NCBI GenBank assembly: GCA_948144175.1
Contig: CANXME010002057.1
Location: 1,325,501-1,389,500 of the forward strand
Length of the DNA stretch: 64,000 nt
Direction: 5' to 3'
Source of the DNA: Closterium sp. NIES-65
Lineage: Eukaryota > Streptophyta > Zygnematophyceae > Desmidiales > Closteriaceae
Shown: positions 32,757 to 43,908 of the stretch, one piece after another
Position numbering within the stretch: the stretch's first letter is position 1
Layout: each line of letters starts with the position of its first letter
Made by a program: the position numbers and the translations under genes
Notes under the pieces: model-generated
Database searches by the model: none
What the model saw: only the letters and a program-made list of their open reading frames with translations
What the model was told of the DNA's origin: nothing

Positions 32757-33607
32757 CCGTCGCTGTTTCTACGCACCGACACTACTCTGCCGCCGTTCTA
32801 CATCCTCGTGTACGTCGACGACTTGGTTTTTGCTACTGCTGACACTGAGGCACTGACCTTAGTGAAGTCGGAGCTGTAGGCGAGACACAATTGTACTGAC
32901 CTGGGTGAGTTGCGGAGCTATCTTGGCTTGCAGATCACCCGGGACAGAGCACGCCGCACCATCACCCTGACTGAGTCACACATGGTGCAGCAGGTCCTTT
33001 GGCGCTTCCGCTTCACGTGGTCCTCACCACAGCCCACTCCTCTGTCTACAGGCCACTCGCTCTCAGCTCCACCTTCGGACGAGTCCGTAGAGCCGAGTGG
33101 TCCGAACCCAGAGCTTGTCGGCTGCCTCATGTACCTGATGACGTGCACACAAACTGACCTTGCGTACCCTCTCAGCCTCCTGGCTTGCTATGTGGCACCC
33201 GGTAGACACCGAAAGGTGCACTTTGATGCTGTGAAGAGGGTACTGCGTTACTTGTGTAGCACATCGGGCATGGGGCTCGTGCTTGGAGGACGGGGTTCGC
33301 TGGTCCTCACAGGACACTCTGACGCTTCTTAGGCCGACGACCAGACGACTCACCGTTCGTGACAGGGTTACACCGTCAGTCTTGGCTCTGGATCTATCTC
33401 GTGGAGGTCCACTCGTTCTTCTTCTGTGGTTGGTTCCAGCTGTGAGGCCGAGATCTACGCTGGGGCCATGGCTGCACAAGAGCTACGCTGGCTGACCTAC
33501 CTGCTGACCGACTTGGGGGAGCAGCCTCGTTCTCCTCCAGTTCTGTATGTTGACAACAAGGCAATGCTTACCTTGTGTTGCAAGCAGAGACTCGAGCACC
33601 GAACAAA
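32757..33607 (+). pseudogene. copia RT/RNase H fragment (unit 2)
   Basis: Fuller version of the unit 1 fragment: YVDDLVFATADTE, TAG after LVKSEL, GLQITRDRA, MYLMTCTQTDLAYPLSLL, RNase H with DAS*ADDQ (TAG) and another stop before GYT, SSCEAEIYAGAMAAQELRW and YVDNKAMLTLC. It ends inside RNase H at LEHRTN, where low-copy sequence U2 begins (33608). It carries no LTR or upstream pol. Confidence 0.88.
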
Positions 33608-34975
33608 TGTAACTATTCTCAATATCTTGAGGTGTACCCTTTTTTTGCGGGCTTCGCGATCACTTGAATTCTTCACCATAAACCCATCCTTGAGTTCTTG
33701 ATTGGTCTGTTGCACACACATGCGACACGCCGAACGTTCCACACACGACAAAATAGAAACCGCACACGAGACACAAACGACCGCGTGACACGCGACTAGC
33801 ATTCACACACTATTATAAGCATTAAAAATATACTATCACATGCCCTCACACCATTCTATGCACACACGCATGCACGCACACAAACAGCAAGTCGAGTGCA
33901 AACCGTAGGTTGCACCAACAGGTGGAGCAGCATAAAGGGGATGGAGAGGGAAAGCAGAGGGAGTGGTACCGTAGTTGCCTCTCGACAATATGATTGCAGC
34001 AGAGGCACATAGAGCTGTAACAGCCGAGGAACAAACGAGTGACCCAGGAGGACACAACTTCCATCATCCAAAGGTGCAGCTTGAAGGATTCAGGCCTTAA
34101 ATGACTCTTCCCTCGACAGAATTACTGCAGGGGAGGCATTAAGCGTTGTAGCGTCTGGTGGAGGCCAAAGTGCACAATTGGCTAAAAAGCCAACTATGTT
34201 CCAATCCAGAGCTGCTTTAGTGCATAAGACCTAAATGGGACATTTGTTCACTGAATATTGTGACAGTTGGAACAATGTATGCATTGATGGTTACGTTGTG
34301 GCAAGTGACTGAGTTGTATAGGAATATATTCTCTCAAGTTCTTCACCAGATGTATTTTGTTGTAAGATATCTCAATTGATGCATTCTGCTGGCTAATTTC
34401 GTATGGTTATCGAATTATCGAGTCCCTCTAAACTTTTCGAGTCGCACTCACGGAGCGCAGTGACCCCCTGGACTATCTCACCATTATTGGATCAATCTTC
34501 AGGGTGATCACACGAGCTGCTTTCAGATTCGGAACATTTTAAAAACAAACAGAACGGTGACGTCTGGTAACAGGGAGTTCTTAGGACATGCCGTTCCACT
34601 AAATCCTAGATGCAAGGTCACAAAATTATTGCCCGTCGCGGACGAGTGACTTTTGACAGCACCCGTTTCCGCGCCCCACACAGACTTCCCAAATTTCCCA
34701 GTTCTGCTGAGCTCTCTCCACCTTCACTGCAACTCGCGCCGAGCCCAGCTTTAGAATTATAGCCTGAGCATTCGTTGCCTGAGCGGAGCGGAGAACCTCA
34801 CTGAAGAAAGGGACGCAATTATACGAGGTGCATCACGTTCAGAGTGAGATGGCGCCGCGCGAGACGAATACTCGGACGCAGGCCCGGTGACTAGATTTCG
34901 CGACCTCGTCACGCGATTTTCAGCTGCCTAGAACTTGCCGCGTCGCGTCCTCTATGTCCATCCATCTAAGGCTTA
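33608..34975. other. Low-copy intergenic DNA upstream of CHRD gene
   Basis: AT-richer than its surroundings. It includes a CA-rich stretch (about 33705-33890) but no open frame with a recognisable domain and no transposon signature. It is duplicated at 60941-62309 with about eight or nine visible differences. Confidence 0.7.
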
Positions 34976-34983
34976 GGAATGGA

Positions 34984-34993
34984 CTATATATAT
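34984..34993 (+). promoter_or_regulatory. TATA-like box of CHRD gene (copy 1)
   Basis: CTATATATATCT lies about 290 bp upstream of the predicted ATG (35281). It is a plausible core promoter element implying a 5' leader of about 260 nt. It is conserved in copy 2 at about 62319. Confidence 0.4.
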
Positions 34994-35280
34994 CTGTTCG
35001 GTTTCACTCAACAATCAAATCATTTCGAAGCCATCCGCCTTCAATCATCAGTCTCTCGGACTTCAGGACTGGAATTTCTAGCGCCGTCGGATAATCGCTG
35101 CGACAAGTCTCTGTTTTCGGCATGGCCTTCACTCCGGCTCGCGCCTTACTCTTAGGTACTAGCGTGAACGATTGCAGATTCTTCAACTGCTTGTTAGCCT
35201 AAAAATCAGCTTCAAGGCATCTTCGCCATTTGCTGATGTTGATCATCATCACATCATGATGCACGGAACGCCTTAAAACA

Positions 35281-36180
35281 ATGACTTACGCCGCCAAATT
35301 TCCGGACTTAATTTCGTATCGCATGTGTTTGCGTGCAGCTTTCCTAGCGGCAATGCTCGCAATTGCACACTGCAGTCACGAGCATGTCGGTAAGATCCCT
35401 TGCTCCCTCCCCCTTCACTAAGAGTCTGATTCGTCACGTTTCTCAATAAATTCATCCTGTCATCCTGTCAGCATCAACTCTCTCTTCACTATATTTCACC
35501 GTGTTCTACTCATGTCGCACCAACTCATCTCCTCACTCTCATTCTCTTACCCTCGCTCCCCCGGTCGTCCATGCCTTCACAGACACCTTCTCAGCGAAGC
35601 TGCTAGGAGCGAACGAGGTTCCCAAGAACGACTCCCAAGCTGCGAAGAACGCGGTCGGCGACCAACGCGGCGTCGCCTACATGAAGCTGAACATTTATAT
35701 GTGAGTAACACGCTGGCTGTTGACGAAAGTGTAGAAAACACTCGACCATCGCTCGCTCGAACATCACACATTCTCTCGTGCGACGTTCCTCTGATCCCAC
35801 AACCTCCGTGCGTATTTCCATTATGATTATCTAAAACCGCTGCTACCATTTGCAGGGATGACGACAAACCCAAGTGGGTGAAATACACGGTGAAAACCAG
35901 TCGGCTGAAAGGCGAGATGCCGCCCACCAAGACGCACGTGCACAAGGGGGAGAAGGGGAAGAACGGCGATGTCCTTCTCGACCTTCCTTGCCATTACGAG
36001 AAGAAGGGCAACGAGGAGTGGCGGTGCGAGGGCTCTCTCGGGAAATACAAGGAAGATCGCTCGGATTCGCTGCTCTCGGCTCTTAAGGATATTGTTAAGA
36101 AACCCAACGGACATTACGGTAATATCCACACTAAGCGGTTTCCTGATGGCGCCGTGCGTGGTCAGTTCGCGAAGGAGTAG
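35281..36180 (+). CDS. Secreted CHRD-domain protein (copy 1)
   Basis: Predicted spliced gene: exons 35281-35389, 35583-35700 and 35856-36180, joined by GT-AG introns (donors GTAAG and GTGAGT; acceptors TTCACAG and TTTGCAG). This gives 183 codons ending in TAG. Residues 1-35 include a hydrophobic stretch (AAFLAAMLAIAHC) like a secretion signal. The rest is one CHRD-type domain: LLGANEVP near its start, THVHKG in the middle, and YGNIHTKRFPDGAVRGQF at the end. CHRD domains occur in chordin and in secreted bacterial and plant-lineage proteins; the exact role here is unknown. The only convincing host gene in the window, with copia and gypsy elements on both sides. The start choice rests on the signal-like peptide and the phase-consistent first intron. 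Confidence 0.82.
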
Positions 36181-36719
36181 GAAAATGGAGCGGGCGAATC
36201 TTGTACTGGTAGAGAATACTAGTGAAGGTACTGCTGCCACTCCTTGTGGTCGTGTGTGCCAGAATAAGGGAGCAGGTGGTCAGGCCTGTTTGATTTGATT
36301 TTAACGTATCAATAGTTTTTTTTGTCACAAGCATGTTTATTGAAAGAGGATTGCTGTGATAGCAGAAAGCAGAAACTCCACCAGCAATCCTAGTATTTCC
36401 TGTCTCCACCAGTAAACCTAGTATTTCCTGTACCCACCAGCATGTTTTTATGCACTGGGTATTTTGGCTGTAAGAGTGAAGCGTATAGACCCTCAGGTGG
36501 ATGCACAAGAGCATTGATTTAGGTGTTTGGAAAACATCTGCATATCAAATTGCTGTAGGAGAAGCTGTGCGGCTGTTGTCAGCTCTCCAGAATGTACGGT
36601 AGGGTTTCACAGGGTTAGGGTGGTTTATCAGCAGCAAAAGCAAGATATTGCCGCTGCTTGTGGTGGTGTGAGCACTAGGAGAATGGGAGAACAGGCAGGC
36701 AGTAAGTACTGTAGGATCC
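36181..36719. other. 3' flank of CHRD gene (copy 1)
   Basis: Presumed 3' UTR and downstream DNA. It contains a T-run (about 36316) and short direct repeats of CCTAGTATTTCCTGT (36388-36432). No other gene is visible. The matching region in copy 2 is cut by the window end. Confidence 0.6.
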
Positions 36720-37020
36720 TGTAATGGGTACCAGAAGCCAGGTGTATGTTATGAGTTGTAAAGAGAGAGCGCAGGTAAACGAATAACGAGGCTGTGACTG
36801 AATGAATTGAGAATACAATGAATGCACAGACTAATGTAGGGCTAGCCTAACCAGGAGAAAACCTCGGGAGGCGAGGTTGGGTGCAAGTTTGGCGATGGGA
36901 ATGCCGAAGGCGACGTGAGGAGCCTCGGCAGCGTTGAAATCGGCCGAACGTGCGAACTCCGAAAATCGGGTTGTACGCGAAGCAGTCAACCCCGATAAGG
37001 AATTCGGAAAATTCCTTACA
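36720..37020 (-). repeat. gypsy G3 3' LTR
   Basis: About 301 bp; minus-strand TGTAAGGAATTTTCC...CCATTACA. It is preceded by a purine tract (minus AAAGGGGGGGTAC, 37021-37033). The inner edge is well supported. The outer edge (36720) is inferred from the terminal TG/CA, because no second LTR copy exists in the window. Confidence 0.65.
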
Positions 37021-37879
37021 GTACCCCCCCCTTTGAGAAAGGCGGTCAATATCCGCAACACGCCGGCGCGCCAAGTAATCACCAACAAGTGTCGAGGCGT
37101 CGATTGAAGCGGATGGCACCCACGTGTCGTCTTCATAGGTGCGATCAGTCCATCGGATTAAGAAATCCACGTGTCTGCCAGCTGCGTCAAGGCGAACCCG
37201 GTGAGCCAGGATTTTCGAAGGGTCAAGGGTCGGCTCCGGAACAGGTCGTGCTGTTGGGACAACTTGCTGACGTGCGATGTCTGTCGTGGCTGGCACGAAC
37301 TTGCGAAGAAGGCTGACGTGGAAGGCGTCATGAATTCGCCAGTCGTCGGGTAGCAACAGCTTCGCGGTGACAGGTGTCACCATTTTGATAATCTTGAACG
37401 GCCTGCAAAATCGTGGCCGTAGTTTCGACGGGCCGGGCAGGTGCAGGTTCTTCGTGTCAAGTAGCACTAATTGCCCAGTGGTCAAAACGAGTTCCCCTCG
37501 TAGTAGATCTGCGTATTTGCAGGAAGTAATATTCGCCTTGCGGATTGCGTCGGCGGCCTTTTCTCGGGTTTCCTGGAGTTTTGTCACAAAGGTTTGTGAC
37601 CGTGGGACCGGGTTGTCAAGAGAAGTTGCGTTAGGAACCGTCGGGTCCATCCCGTAATTCAGGAAAAACGGGGAGTGATAAGTCGTGCTGGACGGCGCGT
37701 TGTTGAAGGCAAACTCCAACATTGCGAGTGAATCCTCCCAGCGGGCCGGGTTGGGGCAATTTGTCCTAATCAGCTGCTCCATGCTCTGTTTGACCGTCCG
37801 TCTGTGGGTGATAAGCCGTTGAGAACTGTAGCTTCGTGCCGTACTGCGCCCACGTCTCCTTCCAAAACTTGGATGTGAA
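36847..37879 (-). pseudogene. gypsy integrase C-terminus with chromodomain-like end (G3)
   Basis: Encodes the late integrase core (FAFNNAPSSTTYHSPFFLNYG), the FHVSLLRKF motif typical of chromoviral integrases, and a C-terminal stretch (DFLIRWTDRTYEDDTWVP) resembling a chromodomain, which in chromoviruses steers integration to marked chromatin. The frame runs through the purine tract and ends about 170 bp inside the 3' LTR. An upstream 5-bp deletion and TGA separate it from the integrase core, as in G1. Confidence 0.85.
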
Positions 37880-37913
37880 TCACGGGTCGCGGTCGCTGAT
37901 GATCGCCGAGGGG

Positions 37914-39414
37914 TATCGAGATTAAAGACAGGGTAATGAGTAGATAAACGTGGGGCCTAGGCTTAGTAGCCTAGGCCCAAGTAGGATGTCGAGCAGGTTT
38001 CTTAGGGAGGAGAGAGTCGAGAGAAAAGTTGGGAGGAGAATGAGGTTCACTATAGGTTCAAGGAACATATAGCATAGGAAACAAAAGAAGAGGTGCACCA
38101 CCTACAAACTTAATAACTACACTACAGCTAGAACTACATGCAGTTATAATAAATATAATTCTGACATCCCCCCGTAACTGCATGCAGGATTAGCTAAGTG
38201 CAGAGCACAACCTGCAGAGGTACACCAACGAACAATAAATCAAGCAACAGCAGGTACTGCAGGCGGGCTGACACAAGCTGGTCACCCCCTCCATCTTCTC
38301 ACCCTCCTCCTTCCCCTCCCCCACATTGCTGCTGGAGCAGCAGAGAAGGGGGGAAGAGAGGAGAGGTGGAGGGAAGGCTGCTGGTTGCCTCACACCCGCC
38401 ACCGCGATGCCACTCCCCCTGCTCCCCCACACCCTCACACCCTTCCCCCCAGCGGCAGCTGCAGCAGTGGGAACAAAAGGAGGAGGAGGGGAAGGGAAGG
38501 ATACGGCCCAGCACTCTAACACCCGCCACCCCCATACCCTCCCCCCCACGGCTGCAGGGAGACGAAGGAGGAGGGGGTGGGCGGGAAGAAAGCCGGGGCA
38601 GGTAGGTCAGGGACGGCTGCAGGGAATGCAGGTGCGGAGAGCACCGTCGCAGGCGCCAGGGGCTGGTCCGCGGCGGCTCAAGGGCACCGCCGCGGGCGCC
38701 AGGGGCGGGTCCGCGATGGTGCAGGGCACCGCCGCGGGCGCCAGAGGCGGGTCCGCGGGCGCCAAGGGCACCGCCGCGGGCGCCAAAGGCGGGTCCGCGA
38801 CGGCACAGGGCACCGCCGCGGGCGCCAGAGGCGGGTCCGCGGGCGCCAAGAGCACCGCCGCGGGCGCCAAAGGCGGTTCCGCGACGGCAAAGGGCATCGC
38901 CGCGGGCGCCAGAGGCGGGTCCGCGGGCGCCAAGAGCACCGCCGCGGGCGCCAAAGGCGGGTCCGCGACGGCAAAGGGCACCGCCACGGGCGCCAGAGGC
39001 GGGTCCGCGGGCGCCAAGTGCACCGCCGCGGGCGCCAAAGGGGGCGGGTCCGCGACGGGTAGGAAAGAAAAACGTCACGCGCCCGAGGCGCGTGACCAGA
39101 AATACAGCAGCGGAAGCATTGGGCGGGCCCACAAGCCAGGTCGAAACTCGCTCTGCTACCATATCGAGATTAAAGACAGGGTAATGAGTAGATAAACGTG
39201 GGGCCTAGGCTTAGTAGCCTAGGCCCAAGTAGGATGTCGAGCAGGTTTCTTAGGGAGGAGAGAGTCGAGAGAAAAGTTGGGAGGAGAATGAGGTTCACTA
39301 TAGGTTCAAGGAACATATAGCATAGGAAACAAAAGAAGAGGTGCACCACCTACAAACTTAATAACTACACTACAGCTAGAACTACATGCAGTTATAATAA
39401 ATATAATTCTGACA
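37914..39414 (-). mobile_element. Non-autonomous LTR element H
   Basis: 1501 bp, with two 253-bp LTRs that look identical (37914-38166 and 39162-39414) and TSD AGGGG (37909-37913 and 39415-39419). On the minus strand each LTR begins TGTCAGAATTATA. The primer site is TGGTAGCAGAGC (39150-39161 in complement) and the purine tract is GGGGGGA (38167-38173 in complement). The 1-kb interior has no gag or pol; 38650-39060 is a minisatellite of GGCGCCAGAGGCGGGTCCGC-type units. G1 (about 336) and G2 (about 19118) are empty at this site. LTR and leader blocks are shared with element E. Confidence 0.9.
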
Positions 39415-39419
39415 AGGGG

Positions 39420-39748
39420 ATGCCGTGAAGTCGCACAACCGTGGAAATGAAAAGTCGCGCTGTTTCTTCGGCTGTAATTGTCGTTCGGCATGGTGCGAAG
39501 TGTGCCATTTTCGTGAAGCGGTCGACGACGACGAGAACAGCGTCGTTGCCGGACGGCCCAGCTGGCATCCCCGTGACGAAATCCATCGTCACTTGCTGCC
39601 ACGGTCGTTCGGGTGGCTCGAGGGGTTGCAGCAGCCCAGCTGGTCGTTGACGTGTCGATTTCATAGCTTGGCACACCCTGCATGAGGACACATATCGCTG
39701 CACATCGTTAGAGTAGTCAGGCCAATAATAGTGACGGTGCAGTAATTT
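39420..39748 (-). pseudogene. gypsy integrase core and zinc finger (G3)
   Basis: SCRVCQ, MDFVTGMPAG and VVDRFTKMAHF up to RLHGIP, where element H interrupts. It is separated from pol by the shared TAG at about 39749. Confidence 0.85.
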
Positions 39749-42115
39749 CTAGGTTTTATCAACCCCGAAGTGTCCGGAGAAATTCGAATCGTGGACCTCC
39801 TGGATGAGAAGTTCACGCAACAGCCGGTAAGCGGGAACCCAAATCCGGTCGGTACCGGCTTTTACGTAGTAATCCCCTTTCTGCGCCGTGGCCTGCTGAT
39901 GATTCCCGGTCGTGAAGAATGGGTCCATAGTGTAGCCGTGGGTGAATAGCCCTGTAAGTAGCGGGTTCGAATGGGTGATGAGTACTGCAGCGGATTGTAC
40001 TGTCGGTCGGGTCAGGGCGTCGGCGATGTTATTCGCCCCTTTCTTGTACGTGATACGGTAGGTGAAGTGGCTTTCCATGTAATCCAGCCACCTAAGCTGT
40101 CGTGGGTTGAGGTTGGGTTGGGCTCGCAGGTACTGCAGGGACTTATGGTCCGTGCGAACAGTGACGTCGGCGCCTAGCAGGTAGCATCGCCATAATTTAA
40201 ACGCGTGTATGATGGCGAGCATCTCCTTGTCGTGGATCGGATAGTTGCGTTCGGCTGCCTGCAGCTTGCGTGATTCGTAGGCTATCGGCTGCAATCCGTT
40301 CCCGAAATCTTGGAGAAGCACACCTCCGATGGAGAAGTCTGAGGCGTCGGTTACAACCTCGAACGGCTTTGATGGGTCGGCGATGCAGAGAACAGGAGGG
40401 GAAACAAGAAAATTCTTGAGTTCCTGGAAAGCCGCTTCTGCCTCCTCCCCCCACACAATTTTTTTGTCCTTGTGCAGCAGGTCGGTCAGCGGGCCGGTTA
40501 TCCCCGCCATATTCGGGATAAAACGCCTGACGTAGTTCACGAATCCGAGAAAACTCTGGAGTTCCGTGACGTTCGTCGGGGACTTCCACTCCTGTATTGT
40601 CTTGATTTTTGCCGGGTCGATTTTAATGCCGTCGCGCGAGATGACGTGCCCCAAAAACTCCAACTCCTGCTTAAAAAACTCGCACTTAGAGCCCTTGGTG
40701 ATGAGTCGGTTTTCCTGCAGCCTTTTAAACACTGCATCTAGGTCGCGGAGGTGCTGCTCCCGTGTCTTGCTAAAAATGAGGATATCGTCCAAGTAGACGA
40801 TGACACACCTGTCTAGAAGGTCCCGAAAAACCCTATTCATGGTTAGTTGAAAAGTCGAAGGCGCGTTCGTGAGGCCGAAAGGCATCACCGTGAATTCGTA
40901 ACTCCCGTAGCGTGTGCGAAACGCAGTCTTGTGACAGTCGTCGGCGAAGACTCGAATCTGGTGGTAACCGCCACGTAAGTCAATCTTTGAGAAATAGCGA
41001 GCGCCGCGAAGTTGGTCGAGGAGGTCGTCGGTGCATGGGATTGGGTAGCGAGACTTGATGGTGACCCGGTTCAGCGCACGATAGTCGATACACATGCGAA
41101 GCCCGCCGTCTTTCTTCGGAGTGAACAGAATCGGTGCTGCGAAGGGAGATGTGCTGGCCCGTATAAATCCCTTCTCCAATAGTGCATCAATTTGACTTCG
41201 CAGCTCCTCGAGTTCCGGCTGGGTCAACCGCCACTGTGTCCGAACAGTCGGCTGCGCTCCAGGTTCCAGCTGGATTTTGTGGTCCTCAGGTCTCTCGGGT
41301 GGCAGTCCAGGTGGCAGGTCGTCGGGGAAAATGTCCGGGTACCTCCGAATCAGCTCCGCTAAATCCGGTGGTACAGCTGCACACAGCTTCTCGATGTCCT
41401 TTCCCTCGGTGCCGAGTGCCAACTCGCGTAAGAAAACAGCGTACAGCTGCGCGCCTCTATTGAAGTGGCGAGCTATAGTGATAGCTTTGACGCACGGTGC
41501 TTGGATGTAGCCAGGGGTCCATGCAGGTAATTTTATTAACCCCTTGTGCTTGCTGATGCTGCACGATCCCATTGTCCAGTCGATGACGGGGTTGTGTCGT
41601 CGCAGCCAATCACGTCCTAGCAGTACGTCGCAGCCGTCCAATGTTGTCGCGAGAAACTTCATGCTGAAGCCGAAATCGTCGCCGCACTCGATCATGACCG
41701 TCCGTGTTTCTTCCGTTATCGCCAGAGGCGTCCCATCCACGAGGCGGGCGTCAATTTCGGGCAGACACCTGTCAAGTTGCAGCTTGCATTTTTTTGCGTT
41801 CGCCAAGTTGAAGAGGCTATGGCTGGCCCCCCCATTGACGAACATTTTCATATTATTTTTTAACACCTTGCCAGTGACCGGCACAGGGTGATCCACATGA
41901 TTATCCCCGTTATTCGGCCGAGTGCGATCGATTGCATGAATCGGAACCACGACTCGGTGGGGATGATGGTGTTCAGGCAACGGAGCACAGTCAGTAAAGG
42001 GCCCGCTAATTACTGACTCTTCCCATTTCCCTGCTCCTTCCTGTCGTCCCCTGTCAGCGGCATTTTCTCCTGGCATTTGTTCCTGTAGTGACCCACCTTC
42101 CCACACCGAAAACAC
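39749..42115 (-). pseudogene. gypsy pol: protease, RT, RNase H (G3)
   Basis: 788-codon open frame almost identical to that of G2. RT (FSKIDLRGG, YLDDILIFS) and RNase H (TDASDFSIGG) motifs are intact. The protease catalytic Asp is changed to Asn (VNGGASHS instead of VDGGASHS, about 41834-41836) by a C-to-T change on the plus strand in a CpG. The frame ends at the shared TAG. Confidence 0.9.
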
Positions 42116-42430
42116 GGACCCTTAGGAGGGCGGTCGGGTGTATGGACGGCGTTGATCGTGGCCCGATGGGTCTGGCCACGAAAGCTTCTCCCATCCCTGG
42201 AAGCTGCTCTCGCGTACTGCATCAGCGCATCAGTTGACTCCGCCACACGTACTGCTTCGAGGAACGATGTTGGGCGGCTTCGACGGACCTCAAACTGTAT
42301 TTCATATTTAAGGCCGCTTACCTATTTATCCAACCGCTCTGCTTCCGACATGTCATCGATCTGATCGGCGAAGCCCATAAATGACGCTGTGTAGTCTTGG
42401 ACAGAAGCCATCTGCGACCATGCACGCAAC
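42010..42430 (-). pseudogene. gypsy gag C-terminal part (G3)
   Basis: Zinc knuckle (CFRCGKVGHYRNKC) and upstream helices, with the TAG at LDK*VSG shared with G2. It is interrupted at 42430 by copia D' and resumes at 56896. Confidence 0.83.
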
Positions 42431-42774
42431 TGTGGAGAATAGAGCGAGAATGAATGAACTATGAGTGAAGTGAGTACAAATGGCAAAACCCTAATTGGGT
42501 TGTACCCCCTATGGTATACCCCACTATAGCCTACACAACAGCATAAGCTACATATATGTTCTGACACACCCCCATAGGCAAAGTGGGGGAGAACAAGGGG
42601 TCACAAGACCAGTCAAGCAAAGCAAAGCAAAGCTCAGGGTGGATCACAAAGTCACCACACAGTCCGAGCACAAGAGCAAGGCCACAAGGCCAGTTCACAT
42701 GCAGGAGTACACATATAAATATATAAAGCTAGACAAGCAAGAGCAGGTATATATATGTGACAGTACAAGTAAAG

Positions 42775-43908
42775 TCAAGAGGAGAGCAAGTGAGGCAAGA
42801 CAGGCACAAGACCAAGCTGGGTGCAGAAGCGCTGATGGTCACAAGGCGCGAGTGCCTTGGTGAACACATCAGCAGTGTTGGCCTCAGAGGCCACGTACGC
42901 AAGCCGCAACTGTCCACGCTGCTGTAGCTCACGAGCAAGGAAGTAGCGAAGAGCAATGTGCTTCGTTCTGTGCTCCAGACGCTGCTCTCGACACAAGGCC
43001 AGCATGGCCTTGTTGTCTACGTACAGCACTGGAGGAGAACGAGGCGGCTCTCCAAGGTCAGTCGGCAGGTAGGTGAGCCAGCGAAGCTCCTGTGCAGCCA
43101 TGGCCCCTGCGTAGATCTCAGCCTCACAACTCGAGCTGAGAACCAAAGACGAGCGAGTAGCCCGCCACGAGACAGAGCCGGAGCCAAGGCTGAAGGTGTA
43201 ACCCTGTGACGACCGCTGCGTAGCCTGGTCGTCAGCCCAAGAAGCGTCCGCGTGACCTGTAAGTACCACAGGACTCCGCCCTCCAAGCACTAGCCCCATG
43301 CCCGACGTATTGCACAGGTAGCGCAATACCCTCTTCGCTGCAGCCATGTGCTCTGGTCGGTGTCTCCCAGGAGCAACATAGCGTGCAAGAATGCTAAGAG
43401 GGTATGCAAGGTCAGGTCGTGTGCAGGTCATCAGGTACATGAGGCAGCCAACAAGCTCTGGGTACGGGCCACTCGACTCTACGGACTCATCCGAAGGCAG
43501 AGCTGAGAGCGAGTGGCGAGTAGACAGAGGAGTGGCCTGAGGCGAGGAGTACGTGAAGCTGAAGCGCTGAAGGACCTGCTGCACCATGTGTGACTGAGTC
43601 AAGGTAATGGTGCGCCGTGCTCTGTCCCGAGTGATCTGCAAGCCAAGGTAGCTGCGCAGTTCACCCAAGTCTGTGCACGTGTGTCTGTTCAGCAGCTCGG
43701 ACTTCACGTAGGCGAGTCCAGCAGTGTCCGCTGTGGCAAAGACCAAGTCGTCGACGTACACGAGGATGTAGAACGGCGGTAGTGAAGTGTCGGTGCGCAG
43801 AAACAGCGACGGGTCGGCAGTAGAAGGAGCAAACCCAAGGGCCGCAAGTGTAGTCCTCAGTGTGTCGTGCCACTCACGTGGTGCCTGGCGGAGACCGTAG
43901 ACTGGCCG
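42775..43908 (-). pseudogene. copia D' RT C-half and RNase H
   Basis: As in D: RPVYGLRQAP, YVDDLVFATAD, GLQITRDRA and YVDNKAMLALC, open to the stop at 42775. It is separated by the shared TGA (43909-43911) from the N-terminal RT half. Confidence 0.88.

Larger units (their letters stand above)
36720..42430 (-). mobile_element. Ty3/gypsy element G3, 3' portion
   Basis: The most complete gypsy copy: 3' LTR, chromodomain-like integrase C-terminus, integrase (split by element H), RNase H, RT, protease and gag. It is interrupted at 42430 by copia D' and continues at 56896-57107. Stops and frameshifts match G1 and G2. Confidence 0.92.

Noticed and set aside
33497-34071. Minus-strand open frames of 70-100 codons in U2 and U3
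   Set aside because: Short, without domains, and overlapping low-complexity CA-rich sequence. Nothing supports coding.
38299-39162. Collagen-like Gly/Ala-rich frames in element H
   Set aside because: Open frames on both strands follow from the minisatellite. There is no start context, no domain and no counterpart in element E.
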